In this document: piece by piece, positions 1-8,615 of the stretch
How the letters are laid out: each line of letters starts with the position of its first letter
Numbering within the stretch: position 1 is the first letter of the stretch
NCBI GenBank assembly: GCA_046352935.1
Contig: JAXMGR010000021.1
Location: 8,634 to 72,633 of the forward strand
Direction: 5' to 3'
Source: CAYWMY01 sp046352935
GTDB taxonomy: Bacteria; Pseudomonadota; Gammaproteobacteria; Steroidobacterales; Steroidobacteraceae
Length of the DNA stretch: 64,000 nt
Notes under the pieces: model-generated
Database searches by the model: none
The model's input: the letters and a program-made list of their open reading frames with translations, nothing else
Told to the model about the DNA's origin: nothing
Translations under genes and position numbers: made by a program

Positions 1-308
1 AATCGTCGTGACCGACCCCGCGGCACGAGGCACTGCACGGATCCGTCATCGACCGTGCCGGCTGCCGTGACGTTCAGGGAACAGGTGACGATCAACGACG
101 TGCGCCGCCTGCGTCGTGGCGGGCAGGTCGCGAGTGCGGCCAGCGACCCCGGACCTCCGACAGAAAGCGCCGGCACGAAGCGATGTTGTGGCAGAGGCGG
201 GAGTGGACTCCCGGACTCTCTCCCGGCAACCGCGGAGTCGTCGGCCCGGGCGGGCATCGCCTGCAGCGTGATCATCAGCAGCAGGAGCCCAAGGGTCTTG
301 GCTTCCAT
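1..308 (-). CDS. Partial secreted protein of unknown function (N-terminal part only)
   Basis: An open frame on the minus strand begins at ATG 308 and runs off the left edge without a stop, giving about 102 codons. An AGGGA-like ribosome-binding site lies roughly 9 bases upstream. The first 23 or so residues look like a Sec signal peptide: a Lys near the start, a run of Leu/Met/Ile, then an Ala-Arg-Ala cleavage region before Asp-Asp. The part after it is Pro/Arg-rich, with a segment reading TSLIVTCSLNVTAAG that could be the start of a beta-rich domain. Codon third positions are GC-rich like the neighbours. No family is recognised. It lies downstream of the TPP enzyme on the same strand. Confidence 0.5.
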   Translation of the reverse strand, partial: MEAKTLGLLLLMITLQAMPARADDSAVAGRESGSPLPPLPQHRFVPALSVGGPGSLAALATCPPRRRRRTSLIVTCSLNVTAAGTVDDGSVQCLVPRGRSRR

Positions 309-440
309 CCCGGTACGTCCCTGTCGCCGTCCAGCGAGCCGTGGATGACATCCTGCCACGGAGTGGCCGGGACACGGGTCTGCCATGCGGGCCGGCGGAG
401 TCCCGTGCCGCTTCGCAGCCGTCGGTCACGGCACCGGCGG

Positions 441-2063
441 CTATTGCTGATAGTTGCTGCTCGCGCGCGCGGTCTCGGCGATGTGCACGTTGACGAGGGC
501 GGCACGGCCCGTCGCGCGCGCGCGCTCCAGCGCCGGGCGCAGATCGGCGGCGCGCTCGACGAATTCGCCGTGCCCGCCCAGTCCCGCCACCACGCGATCG
601 TAGCGCTGCACGCCCAGATCAGTGGCGACCAGCCGGTCCGGATAGGTTGCCCTGTGGAAGGTCTTGATGTTGTTCCACACGCCGTCGTTGCCGACCACGC
701 CGAGGATCGGCAGGCGGTGGCGCAGGAAGGTGTCGAACTCCATGGCGTGGAAGCCGAAACCGCCGTCACCGTAGACGAGGCCGACGAGCCGGTCCGGGAA
801 CGCGAGCTGTGCGGCGAGCGCGAAGCCCGGTCCGGTGCCCAGCGTGCCGAAGGGGCCGGGGTCGAGCAGGTGGCCCTGGGTGGACGTCTGCAGCCAGCGC
901 GCGGTGGTGGAGACGATGTCGCCGCCGTCGACCGCAACCAGCGCATCGGGACCGAAGAATTCGCCCACTTCGCGGCCGAAGCGCTGCGGCGCGACGGGGG
1001 CTCCGTCGGCCGCGGCCTCGACCTGCGCGCGTGCCAGTGCCTCGACTTCCAGGCCCGCCATCCGCGCGGCCCACTCGCCACGTGGCTGGATGCCGGCGCA
1101 GGCCTCGAGGAGCTGCGTGACCACGGTGGCCGGGTCGGCGACGAGCCCGCAGGCCACCGGCCGGTTCCAGCCGATGCGGCCCGGCTCGCGATCGATCTGG
1201 ATCACGCGCGCGTCGGCGGCGAATCGCCGGCCGTAGCCCGCGCGGAAGTCGAAGTCGACGCCGAGCGCGAGCACGACGTCCGCCGCCGCGAAAGCAGCGC
1301 TGCGCGCATTGACGCAGGCGAGCGGATGGCCGTGCGGCAGAGAGCCGCGCGCACGCGAGTTCAGCGCCAGCGGCGCACCCAGCATTTCCGCGAGCGCGCG
1401 CAGTTCCGGCGCGCCGCCTTCGTAGCCGCCGCCCGCGAACAGCAGCGGCCGCTCCGCGGCGGCGAGCAGCGAGCGGAGGGTGGCGAGATCGGCAGTGGTG
1501 GCGCCGGCGCGGAGGTTGGCCCGCGATTGCTCGGGCCAGAGCACCGCACTCTCGGCGATCGACGCGTAGAGCAGATCCATCGGGACGTCGAGGAACACCG
1601 GACCGCCGCGGCCGGCGAAGGCGTGGCGCGTGGCGACGCTCACGGTCTCGGCGAGCCTCGCCGTCTCCCAGCCGGTGCCGGCCCAGGCCGTGATCGAGGC
1701 GAACAGGCGCGGGTGATCCATCTCCTGCAGGCCGCCCATCTGTTCCTGGCGGATGGCGTGCCGGCCACCGATGAGGAGCATGGGCGTGCGGGAGTACCAG
1801 GCGTTGGCCACGCCGGTGACGGCATCGGTGACTCCGGGACCGGCGGTCACCGCCGCGACGCCCAGGCGCCCGGTCAGGCGGGTCCAGGCCTCGGCCGCGT
1901 GCGCGGCGGTCTGCTCGTGGCGGACGTCGACGACGCGGATGCCCTCCTGCACGCAACCGTCGAGGATGGGGAGGATGTGCCCGCCGGTCAGCGTGAACAG
2001 GACCTCGACGCCCTCCCGGCGCAGCGCGCGGGCGACGACCCGACCCCCGTGCAGGGTTGCCAT
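441..2063 (-). CDS. Thiamine-pyrophosphate-dependent enzyme, acetolactate synthase/decarboxylase-like
   Basis: A 540-residue, three-domain TPP enzyme of the acetolactate synthase/benzoylformate decarboxylase/oxalyl-CoA decarboxylase superfamily. The N-terminal pyrimidine-binding domain has the catalytic Glu at residue 50 (VRHEQ). A central domain follows at about 190-330. The C-terminal TPP/Mg domain has GDG at 432-434 and the matching Asn about 27 residues later (GND, near 459). ATG 2063 is preferred over an ATG 18 bases upstream because AAGGAG lies 8 bases before it. It is divergent from hyuA across 77 bases, so the two transcripts may share a regulatory region. The family is clear but the substrate is not. 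No small regulatory ilvH-type subunit is adjacent, which argues against biosynthetic acetolactate synthase. Confidence 0.85.
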   Translation of the reverse strand: MATLHGGRVVARALRREGVEVLFTLTGGHILPILDGCVQEGIRVVDVRHEQTAAHAAEAWTRLTGRLGVAAVTAGPGVTDAVTGVANAWYSRTPMLLIGGRHAIRQEQMGGLQEMDHPRLFASITAWAGTGWETARLAETVSVATRHAFAGRGGPVFLDVPMDLLYASIAESAVLWPEQSRANLRAGATTADLATLRSLLAAAERPLLFAGGGYEGGAPELRALAEMLGAPLALNSRARGSLPHGHPLACVNARSAAFAAADVVLALGVDFDFRAGYGRRFAADARVIQIDREPGRIGWNRPVACGLVADPATVVTQLLEACAGIQPRGEWAARMAGLEVEALARAQVEAAADGAPVAPQRFGREVGEFFGPDALVAVDGGDIVSTTARWLQTSTQGHLLDPGPFGTLGTGPGFALAAQLAFPDRLVGLVYGDGGFGFHAMEFDTFLRHRLPILGVVGNDGVWNNIKTFHRATYPDRLVATDLGVQRYDRVVAGLGGHGEFVERAADLRPALERARATGRAALVNVHIAETARASSNYQQ

Positions 2064-2140
2064 GCATGCCGCTCCTTGCAAAGATCGGACTCGAATCTAG
2101 CACTGCTTCAGGATTGAACCAAAGACACCGGGGAGCGATC

Positions 2141-4240
2141 GTGCGCTTCAGGATCGGGGTGGACGTCGGTGGCACCTTCACCGACCTGCAGGTGAGCGAC
2201 GACGCGGGCGCGGCACGCATCTTCAAGGCGCCGACCACGCCCGCCGACCCCAGTCACGGGTTCTTCGACGCCATCGGCCGTGCGGCGGCCAGCTACGGGC
2301 TCGCGATGGAGGATTTCCTCGCCGCCGTCGACACCATCATCCACGGCACGACGATCACCACCAACGCCACCCTGACCGGTGGCGGCGTGCGCACCGGAAT
2401 GCTCACCACGCGTGGTTTCCGCGACATCCTCAACATGCGCCGCGGCCTCAAGACCGGCAGCCGCTACGACCTCGCGTTGTCGCCGCCGCCGCCCCTGGTG
2501 CCGCGCGCGCTCGTCGTGCCGGTCACCGAGCGGGTGGGCGCGAGCGGCGAGGTGCTGCTGCCTCTCGCCGAGGACGAGGTGCGCGCCGGCGCGGCGCTGC
2601 TGGCGAGCGCGGGCGTCGAGGCGGTGGCGGTCTCCTACCTGTGGTCGTTCCTCAACCCCGCGCACGAACGGCGCACGGGTGAGCTGCTGGAAGCGCTGCT
2701 GCCGGGCGTGTACGTCTCGCTGTCCTGCGATGTGCTGCCGCAGATCCGTGCCTACGAGCGCCACTCCACCACGGCGCTGAACGCCTATGTCGGCCCGCTG
2801 CTCGCGCGCTATCTCGACCGCCTGCGCGAACGGCTCGATGCGCTCGGCTTCCGCGGCCGGCTGCTGATCATGCAGTCGAACGGCGGCGTGATGTCGCCGG
2901 AGCTCACGCGCCGCTTCGCGGTGAACACGCTGCTGTCCGGGCCGGCCGGCGGGCCGGTCGCCGCCATACACCACGGCCGGCTGCAGGGGCTCTGCGATCT
3001 CATCAGCGTGGACATGGGTGGCACGAGCTTCGATGTCGCGGTGGTCCCGGACGGTACGCCGGCGGTCTCGGCCGAGAACGACGTCGGCGGCTATCACGTC
3101 GGCACGCCGATGCTGGACATCCACACGGTGGGCGCGGGCGGGGGCTCGATCGCGCGCGTGGACGGCGGCGGTTTGCTGCAGGTCGGCCCGGGGAGCGCCG
3201 GCGCCGACCCGGGACCGGCCTGTTATGGCCGCGGCGGCCGCAACGCGACGGTGACCGACGCGGACCTTGTCCTCGGCTACCTCGATCCGGATTATTTTCA
3301 CGGCGGCGAGCTGCGCCTCGATCGTGCCGCCGCCGAGGCCGCCATCACCGAGCACGTCGCCGGGCCGCTGGGCCTCGGATTGCCTGAGGCGGCCTGGGGC
3401 ATCTACCGCGTCGCGAATTCGATCATGAGCGGCGCGGTGGCGGTGGTGACCATCCAGCGCGGTCACGATCCGCGCGACTTCGCGCTGGTCGTGGCCGGTG
3501 GCGCGGGGCCGATCCACGCGCTGCCGATCGCCGCGGATCTGGGCATCGGGACCCTGCTCGTGCCGCGCGTGTCCTCGGTGTTCTGTGCCTCCGGCATGCT
3601 GCTGTCCGATCTCAAGCAGAGCTGGGTCCGCACCTGCGCGACGGCCGATGGACGGCTCGACCTCGCGCGCGCCGCGGCCCGGTTCGCCGAGATGACGGCC
3701 GAGGCGCGCGCGGTGTTCGCCGCGCAGGGTGTGAGCGTCGAGGCGCTCGCGCTGCACTATGCCGCGGATCTGCGCTACGCCGGTCAGTTCCACGAAGTCG
3801 AGGTGCCGGGGTTCGACGGCGGGCGCGCGGATGCCGACAGCTGGGCGGCGCTCACCGCGGCCTTCCACTCACGCCACGATGCGCTGTATGGCTACAGCAT
3901 TCCGGGCGGCGAGGTCGAGCTGATCAATGTGCGTCTGACTGTGATCGGTGCCACGCCACGTCCGGCTCCGGCGCCGGCGGCCGATGGCGGCGCCGACTCG
4001 GGTCACGCGCTCAAGGGACACCGCCCGGCCTGGTTCTCCGGCCGCTACCGCGACACCCCGGTCTTCGATGGCGCCGCGCTGGTGCCGGGCAACCGACTCA
4101 CCGGGCCGGCCATCGTCGAGCAGGCGACCACGACCATCGTGGTGACGCCCGGTGCGACGCTGGAATGCGATCCGTGGTCCAACTTCCTCGTCCGGCTCCC
4201 GCCAGCCAGCGGCGCGGCGTCGGCGGAGCGCCGCCCATGA
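2141..4240 (+). CDS. Hydantoinase A/oxoprolinase-family subunit (HyuA-like)
   Basis: A 699-residue ATP-using subunit of the hydantoinase/5-oxoprolinase/acetone-acetophenone carboxylase family. It opens with the actin-like phosphate motif DVGGTFTD at residues 7-14 and has a second one, DMGGTSFDV, near residue 290, where the HyuA domain starts. The GTG at 2141 is chosen because GGGAG sits about 5 bases upstream and the product then begins directly at the conserved first strand; an in-frame ATG at 2057 would add a non-conserved tail. Its stop overlaps the hyuB start (ATGA), so the two are translationally coupled. Family members cleave or carboxylate substrates with ATP hydrolysis. The following CoA ligase hints at an activated ketone or keto-acid pathway, but this is inference. 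Confidence 0.88.
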   Translation: MRFRIGVDVGGTFTDLQVSDDAGAARIFKAPTTPADPSHGFFDAIGRAAASYGLAMEDFLAAVDTIIHGTTITTNATLTGGGVRTGMLTTRGFRDILNMRRGLKTGSRYDLALSPPPPLVPRALVVPVTERVGASGEVLLPLAEDEVRAGAALLASAGVEAVAVSYLWSFLNPAHERRTGELLEALLPGVYVSLSCDVLPQIRAYERHSTTALNAYVGPLLARYLDRLRERLDALGFRGRLLIMQSNGGVMSPELTRRFAVNTLLSGPAGGPVAAIHHGRLQGLCDLISVDMGGTSFDVAVVPDGTPAVSAENDVGGYHVGTPMLDIHTVGAGGGSIARVDGGGLLQVGPGSAGADPGPACYGRGGRNATVTDADLVLGYLDPDYFHGGELRLDRAAAEAAITEHVAGPLGLGLPEAAWGIYRVANSIMSGAVAVVTIQRGHDPRDFALVVAGGAGPIHALPIAADLGIGTLLVPRVSSVFCASGMLLSDLKQSWVRTCATADGRLDLARAAARFAEMTAEARAVFAAQGVSVEALALHYAADLRYAGQFHEVEVPGFDGGRADADSWAALTAAFHSRHDALYGYSIPGGEVELINVRLTVIGATPRPAPAPAADGGADSGHALKGHRPAWFSGRYRDTPVFDGAALVPGNRLTGPAIVEQATTTIVVTPGATLECDPWSNFLVRLPPASGAASAERRP

Positions 4241-6000
4241 GCACCCCCGATCCGGTCGACGTCGCCGTCATCGCCGCACGTCTCGCGTCCATCTGCCGCG
4301 AGATGGGTGAGACCATGCTGCGCACCTCGCGCTCGCCTATCTTTTCCGAGGCGCGTGATTTCACGACCGCCGTCTTCGACGCCGGGCCGCGCCTCCTCGC
4401 CCAGACGATCTACATCCCCAATATCGCCGCTTCCACGCCCTTCGCGGCGCGCGCAGTGGCGAGCCGCTTCGGCGCGCGTGCTCGGCGCGGCGACCTGTAC
4501 GTGCTCAACGACCCGTTCCGCGGCAACAACCACCCGCCGGACCTGAACGTCCTCGCGCCGGTGTTCGCCGGCGACGTGCTCGCCTTCTGGGTGCTCGCGA
4601 AGGGCCATCAGGCCGACATCGGCGGCGGCGGCGTGGTCGGCTACAACCCCGGCGCGCGCGATGCGTGGGAGGACGCGCTGCGCATCCCCTGCCTGCAGAT
4701 CGCCGAGGCCGGCGTGCTGCGCGAGGACGTGGTGGATTTCATCCTGCTGAACGTGCGCGCGCGCGATCTCGTCGACGGCGACCTGCGCTGCCAGATCGGC
4801 GCGGTGAACCTCGGGGTTCGCCGCCTGGAGGCCCTGCTCGCGAGCCAGGGCATGGCGACGCTCGCGGCCGCGGTCGATGCCATCCTCGACGCCACCGAGC
4901 GGCGCGTGCGGGCGAGCATCACCGCGATCCCCGATGGCGAGTACCGCGCCCTGCGCGCCATCGACCACGACGGCGTCGATCGCAGCCGCAGTCCCGTGGT
5001 GCGCCTGGCGCTCCGCGTGACGGGCGACGCCGTGACCTTCGACTACACCGGCAGCGACGCGCAGGTCGCCGGCTACCTGAACAGCACGATGCCGAACACC
5101 ACCGCGCTCAGCCAGCTCGCGCTGTTCGCGACCCACGCGATCGCCAAGGACATTCCCTTCAACGAGGGTGCGGTGCGGCCACTGACCGTGATCGCGCCGG
5201 AAGGCTCGCTGCTGAATGCGCGCGAGCCGGCCGCCACCTCGGCCTGCACGCTGTGCACGGGCGAGGCCATCGTCGAGGCCGTGTGGCTCGCGCTCGCACA
5301 GGTTCTGCCCGAGGCAGTGCCGGCCCTGTGGGCGCGCTGGTGCGCTCCGGCCACGGCCGGCATCAATCCGCGTACCGGACGATTCTTCGCCGACATCCAC
5401 TTCATGAGCAAGGGTGGCGGCGGCGCGCTGCACGGCCACGACGGCTGGGATCACATCGGCACACCGGTGACCCTGGGTGGCCTGCGTGCGCCGGATCCGG
5501 AGCTGCACGAGCTGGTCGCGCCCTACCGGCTGCTGGAGTACGAGTACCTGCAGGACAGCGCCGGCGCTGGCGAGTGGCGCGGCGGGCTCGGCGTGCGCTA
5601 CGCCTGGGAAGTGCTGGCCGACGGCATCGCCTGCGCGAATTTCGGCAGCGGTGTGCGCGAGGCGACTGCCCCGTGCGGACTCGCCGGTGGCGCGGGTGCG
5701 GCCCCTCACGAGCTCTGGCTCGATCACGCCGACGGGACGCGGGAGGCGGTCGACGGGAACAGCTTCTACCGGCTGGCGCGTGGTGACCGTTTTCACATCC
5801 ATGCGAGCGGTGGCGGTGGTTATGGCGATCCTCACCACAGGCCCGCGGCACGCGTGCTCGCCGACGTGCGCGACGGCGTGGTCTCTCCCGAGGTGGCCCG
5901 CGCGCAGTACGGCGTTGCGGTGCGCACCGAAGGCGCGGCGATCGACTGGACCGTCGACGAGGCGCAGACCGCCGCACTGCGCGGAGCGCGGCGGCAATGA
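4237..6000 (+). CDS. Hydantoinase B/oxoprolinase-family subunit (HyuB-like)
   Basis: A 587-residue partner of the preceding HyuA-like protein. Recognisable HyuB features are the N-terminal segment ending in MLRTSRSPIFSEARDF, the segment LNDPFRGNNHPPDLNV near residues 90-105, and the C-terminal glycine-rich ASGGGGYGDP motif. ATG 4237 overlaps the hyuA stop, and the next gene starts at its own stop (ATGA at 5997), so the three cistrons form a tight operon. The separate A and B subunits resemble bacterial N-methylhydantoinase, acetone carboxylase and acetophenone carboxylase systems rather than the fused eukaryotic 5-oxoprolinase. No small gamma/zinc subunit is seen next to it. Confidence 0.88.
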   Translation: MSTPDPVDVAVIAARLASICREMGETMLRTSRSPIFSEARDFTTAVFDAGPRLLAQTIYIPNIAASTPFAARAVASRFGARARRGDLYVLNDPFRGNNHPPDLNVLAPVFAGDVLAFWVLAKGHQADIGGGGVVGYNPGARDAWEDALRIPCLQIAEAGVLREDVVDFILLNVRARDLVDGDLRCQIGAVNLGVRRLEALLASQGMATLAAAVDAILDATERRVRASITAIPDGEYRALRAIDHDGVDRSRSPVVRLALRVTGDAVTFDYTGSDAQVAGYLNSTMPNTTALSQLALFATHAIAKDIPFNEGAVRPLTVIAPEGSLLNAREPAATSACTLCTGEAIVEAVWLALAQVLPEAVPALWARWCAPATAGINPRTGRFFADIHFMSKGGGGALHGHDGWDHIGTPVTLGGLRAPDPELHELVAPYRLLEYEYLQDSAGAGEWRGGLGVRYAWEVLADGIACANFGSGVREATAPCGLAGGAGAAPHELWLDHADGTREAVDGNSFYRLARGDRFHIHASGGGGYGDPHHRPAARVLADVRDGVVSPEVARAQYGVAVRTEGAAIDWTVDEAQTAALRGARRQ

Positions 6001-7574
6001 GCCGTCCAGCGAGTGTCACCGGCGTACAGCCCATGCCGCGCGTGCACGCCACCGTCGTGCACATGCTTGCCGAGGCGGCGGCGCAGGCGCCGGCCGGTAT
6101 CGCCGTGCGCTGCGACGGCGAGTCGCTGCGCTACGACGCGCTGCTGCGCGCGGCCGCCGGCTTCGCCCGCCATCTGGCGGCGCGTGGCATCGGTCGCGGC
6201 GACCGCGTCGCGGTGCTGCTCGGCAACGGCATCGAGATCGCCGTGACGCTGTACGGTGTGCACGCGCTCGGCGCGCAGGCCGTGCCGGTCAACCCCGCGT
6301 ACACGGCGCGCGAGCTCGGTGAGATCCTCGCCGACGCCGCACCGCACTGCCTCGTCGCGGGCAGTGCCCAGGCAGAGTTCGCCGCGGCGCTCGCCGCACA
6401 GGCCGGTGCCGGCACGCCCGTGCTGTGGAACGAGGAACTGGTCGCCGCGCGCCGGCGCTGGGCGGGTGACGCCACGCTCACGCTGCCTGTGCCGCTGCCC
6501 GATCCGGGCTGGCCGGCGACGCTCATGTACACGGGCGGCACCACGGGCCGCGCGAAGGGCGTGGACATCGCGCACGGGCCGATGGCGCTGAACGTGAGCC
6601 AGCGCGAGGCGCTGCTGCCGACGCAGGCCGGCGACGAACGCATCCTGTGCGTGATGCCCATGTTCCACAGCTTCGCGATGCTGATGTGCCTGTACTCGGC
6701 CTGCTACGCACGCGGCACGCTCGTCATCCTGCCGCGCTACCACCCGGAACTCGTCACGACCGCCCTCGTGCGCGAACGCATCACTTTCTTCCCGGCGAGC
6801 CCGACCATGCTGACGGGGCTGCTGGGCTACGAACCCTTCCTCGCGACACGGCTCACCGACCTGCGCCTGACACTGTCGGGCTCGGCGGCGCTGCCGGTCG
6901 AGATCCTCAACCGCTGGCAGGCGCAGACCGGCTGCCGCGTGCTGGAGGGCTACGGCCTCACCGAGGCCGGGCCGATGCTGAGCTACAACCCGCGCGATGG
7001 CGTCAGCAAGCCCGGCTCGGTCGGCCTGCCCGCGCCCGGCATCACGCTCGAGATCGTCGATCCCGACAGCGGCGCGCGGGTGCTCGGGCGTGGCGAGCAG
7101 GGCGAGGTGCGCGCGCGCGGCGCGCAGCTCATGACCGGGTACCGCAATCTGCCGGAGCAGACCGCCGAGACGCTGCGCGGCGGCTGGCTGTACACCGGTG
7201 ACATCGGCGAGCTGGACGAGGACGGCTACCTCTTCATCCGCGACCGCAAGAAGGACATGGCGATCGTCGGCGGCTACAACGTCTACCCGCGCGAGATCGA
7301 CGAGGTGCTGTACTCGCATCCCGAGGTCGCCGAGGTGGGCGCGGTCGGCGTACCCGACGCCTACCGCGGCGAGATCGTGAAGGCCTACGTGGTGCCGCGT
7401 CCGGGCTGCAGTCCGGGCGAGGAGGCGCTGCTCGCGCACTGTCGCGCCAACCTCGCCGGCTACAAGGTCCCGGCAAGGATCGAATTCGTGAGCGCACTGC
7501 CGCGTACCCAGGTCGGCAAGCTCGATCGCAAGGCGCTGCGCGCCCTGGCGACGGCCGGCGTGGGCGCGGCGTGA
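5997..7574 (+). CDS. AMP-forming acyl-CoA synthetase (CoA ligase)
   Basis: A 525-residue member of the adenylate-forming (ANL) superfamily that would activate a carboxylic acid to its CoA thioester using ATP. It has the P-loop YTGGTTGRAKG at residues 178-188, the LEGYGLTE motif near 315, the YTGD motif in the hinge region, and the C-terminal catalytic Lys at 508 in GKLDRK. It starts in ATGA overlap with hyuB, so it belongs to the hyuAB transcript. The pairing of HyuAB-type proteins with a CoA ligase recalls acetophenone carboxylase plus benzoylacetate-CoA ligase. The acid activated here cannot be read from the sequence. Confidence 0.9.
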   Translation: MSRPASVTGVQPMPRVHATVVHMLAEAAAQAPAGIAVRCDGESLRYDALLRAAAGFARHLAARGIGRGDRVAVLLGNGIEIAVTLYGVHALGAQAVPVNPAYTARELGEILADAAPHCLVAGSAQAEFAAALAAQAGAGTPVLWNEELVAARRRWAGDATLTLPVPLPDPGWPATLMYTGGTTGRAKGVDIAHGPMALNVSQREALLPTQAGDERILCVMPMFHSFAMLMCLYSACYARGTLVILPRYHPELVTTALVRERITFFPASPTMLTGLLGYEPFLATRLTDLRLTLSGSAALPVEILNRWQAQTGCRVLEGYGLTEAGPMLSYNPRDGVSKPGSVGLPAPGITLEIVDPDSGARVLGRGEQGEVRARGAQLMTGYRNLPEQTAETLRGGWLYTGDIGELDEDGYLFIRDRKKDMAIVGGYNVYPREIDEVLYSHPEVAEVGAVGVPDAYRGEIVKAYVVPRPGCSPGEEALLAHCRANLAGYKVPARIEFVSALPRTQVGKLDRKALRALATAGVGAA

Positions 7575-7628
7575 GTGCCCGCGCCGGCGCCGCGCAGTGG
7601 CGGCCCCCGAGCTGCCGTCCCTCCGCTG

Positions 7629-8057
7629 CTATTCCGGTACCGTCTGGCCCGACCCGCCCAGTTCGGCCGGGAAATCCCTGAGTTTCGGCAGCCCGTCCTT
7701 CATGCGCAGCACGGCCTCCGAATAATTGACGTGAACGCCGGGCCTGAACGGAACGGTGGGAATCATCGCTGCGAAGACGTCCGTCAGCCCCAGTGTCGGA
7801 TGCACGGTGAGCAGATGTCCGCCGCACCGCGTGCAGAAGTGGCGATCGCTGCTGCCCGACTTGTTGAAGCGTCCGACGAGCTCGGCGCCCCGGGTGATCC
7901 TGACGTTCGCCGGTTTCCACAGCGTGAATGCGTTGACCGGGCCAGCCGACCAGGAACGACAGGCGCTGCAGTGGCAGTAGCCCATCGCCTCGGGCGAGCC
8001 GGTGACTTCGATCGAAACTGCTCCGCAGAAGCAGGTGCCGGTGTGTTGGTCGGACAT
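7629..8057 (-). CDS. GFA/CENP-V-family zinc protein
   Basis: A 142-residue protein of the glutathione-dependent formaldehyde-activating (GFA)-like family. It carries the typical cysteine pattern: CFCGAV near the N-terminus, CHCSACR around residues 28-34, and a C-x2-C pair (HFCTRCGG) in the second half. These normally bind two structural/catalytic zincs. ATG 8057 is chosen because AGGAG lies 6 bases upstream. The gene is convergent with the CoA ligase. Most members of this family have no proven formaldehyde role, so only the fold is claimed. Confidence 0.85.
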   Translation of the reverse strand: MSDQHTGTCFCGAVSIEVTGSPEAMGYCHCSACRSWSAGPVNAFTLWKPANVRITRGAELVGRFNKSGSSDRHFCTRCGGHLLTVHPTLGLTDVFAAMIPTVPFRPGVHVNYSEAVLRMKDGLPKLRDFPAELGGSGQTVPE

Positions 8058-8164
8058 GTGAGTCTCCTGATGTAGGGGTGTTGCCGGGTCCCCCGCGTCA
8101 CGCGACCTGCAGGCCGCTGACACAGGATGCGCCCGGCGCGACGCTCTCGCGGGTCATCCCACCG

Positions 8165-8196
8165 TCCGGCACCGGAACCCGCGCTCCGGTGCCGGA
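8165..8196. terminator. Strong palindrome, probable terminator after the tautomerase gene
   Basis: A perfect 12-bp stem (TCCGGCACCGGA at 8165-8176, complement at 8185-8196) with an 8-base loop. It lies 52 bases past the stop of the minus-strand tautomerase gene. There is no T-run on either side, so it is only a terminator-like hairpin. Confidence 0.45.
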
Positions 8197-8247
8197 CCGT
8201 GGTCGACGGGGCGTCATGCAATGCAGCAGGCGCCACTCCCGGAGGCG

Positions 8248-8472
8248 TCACGCCGCCTTGCCGCTGGCGAGTGCGTGTACGTCGGCTGCAGCCAGCGCCT
8301 TGCCGCCGATCGCCCAGTCGCCGCCTTCGAACTCCTGGATGCGGACCCAGGTGACCGGTCGCATGTTCTCGCCCTCGACCTCGAGCATGGCCCGCGTGAC
8401 CTTGTCGATGAGTTCCTGTTTCTGCTTCGGCGTGAAGACATCCTTGATGACGTCGATGGTGACCAGTGGCAT
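8248..8472 (-). CDS. Small tautomerase-superfamily protein (4-oxalocrotonate tautomerase type)
   Basis: A 74-residue protein beginning Met-Pro-Leu-Val. After Met removal the exposed Pro-1 would be the general base/nucleophile of the tautomerase superfamily. The sequence continues with the typical beta-strand, a helix rich in Lys/Glu (FTPKQKQELIDKV), and the second half containing VTWVRIQEF. ATG 8472 is fixed by GAGGAG about 8 bases upstream and by the need for Pro-1. It is divergent from the winged-helix regulator across 143 bases, which may control it. Members act on enol/keto acids in aromatic degradation or on haloacids; the substrate is unknown. Confidence 0.82.
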   Translation of the reverse strand: MPLVTIDVIKDVFTPKQKQELIDKVTRAMLEVEGENMRPVTWVRIQEFEGGDWAIGGKALAAADVHALASGKAA

Positions 8473-8615
8473 GTCGGTTCTCCTCGGGATCTGGTTGCCG
8501 GTGCCGGAACCATTCCGGCGCCCGTGGTGCAAGCGTCCCGCTCCCCGGCCACGAATGCTTGAACACCGCATGGAGAATCCGTGGAGGTTCGTGGGAGTCC
8601 GGCCGGCCGCGCGCT

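Noticed and set aside
183..2117. A 644-codon plus-strand open frame opposite the TPP enzyme
   Set aside because: It is antisense to a clear enzyme family, with Arg/Gly/His-rich low-information sequence. Long spurious frames are expected at this GC content.
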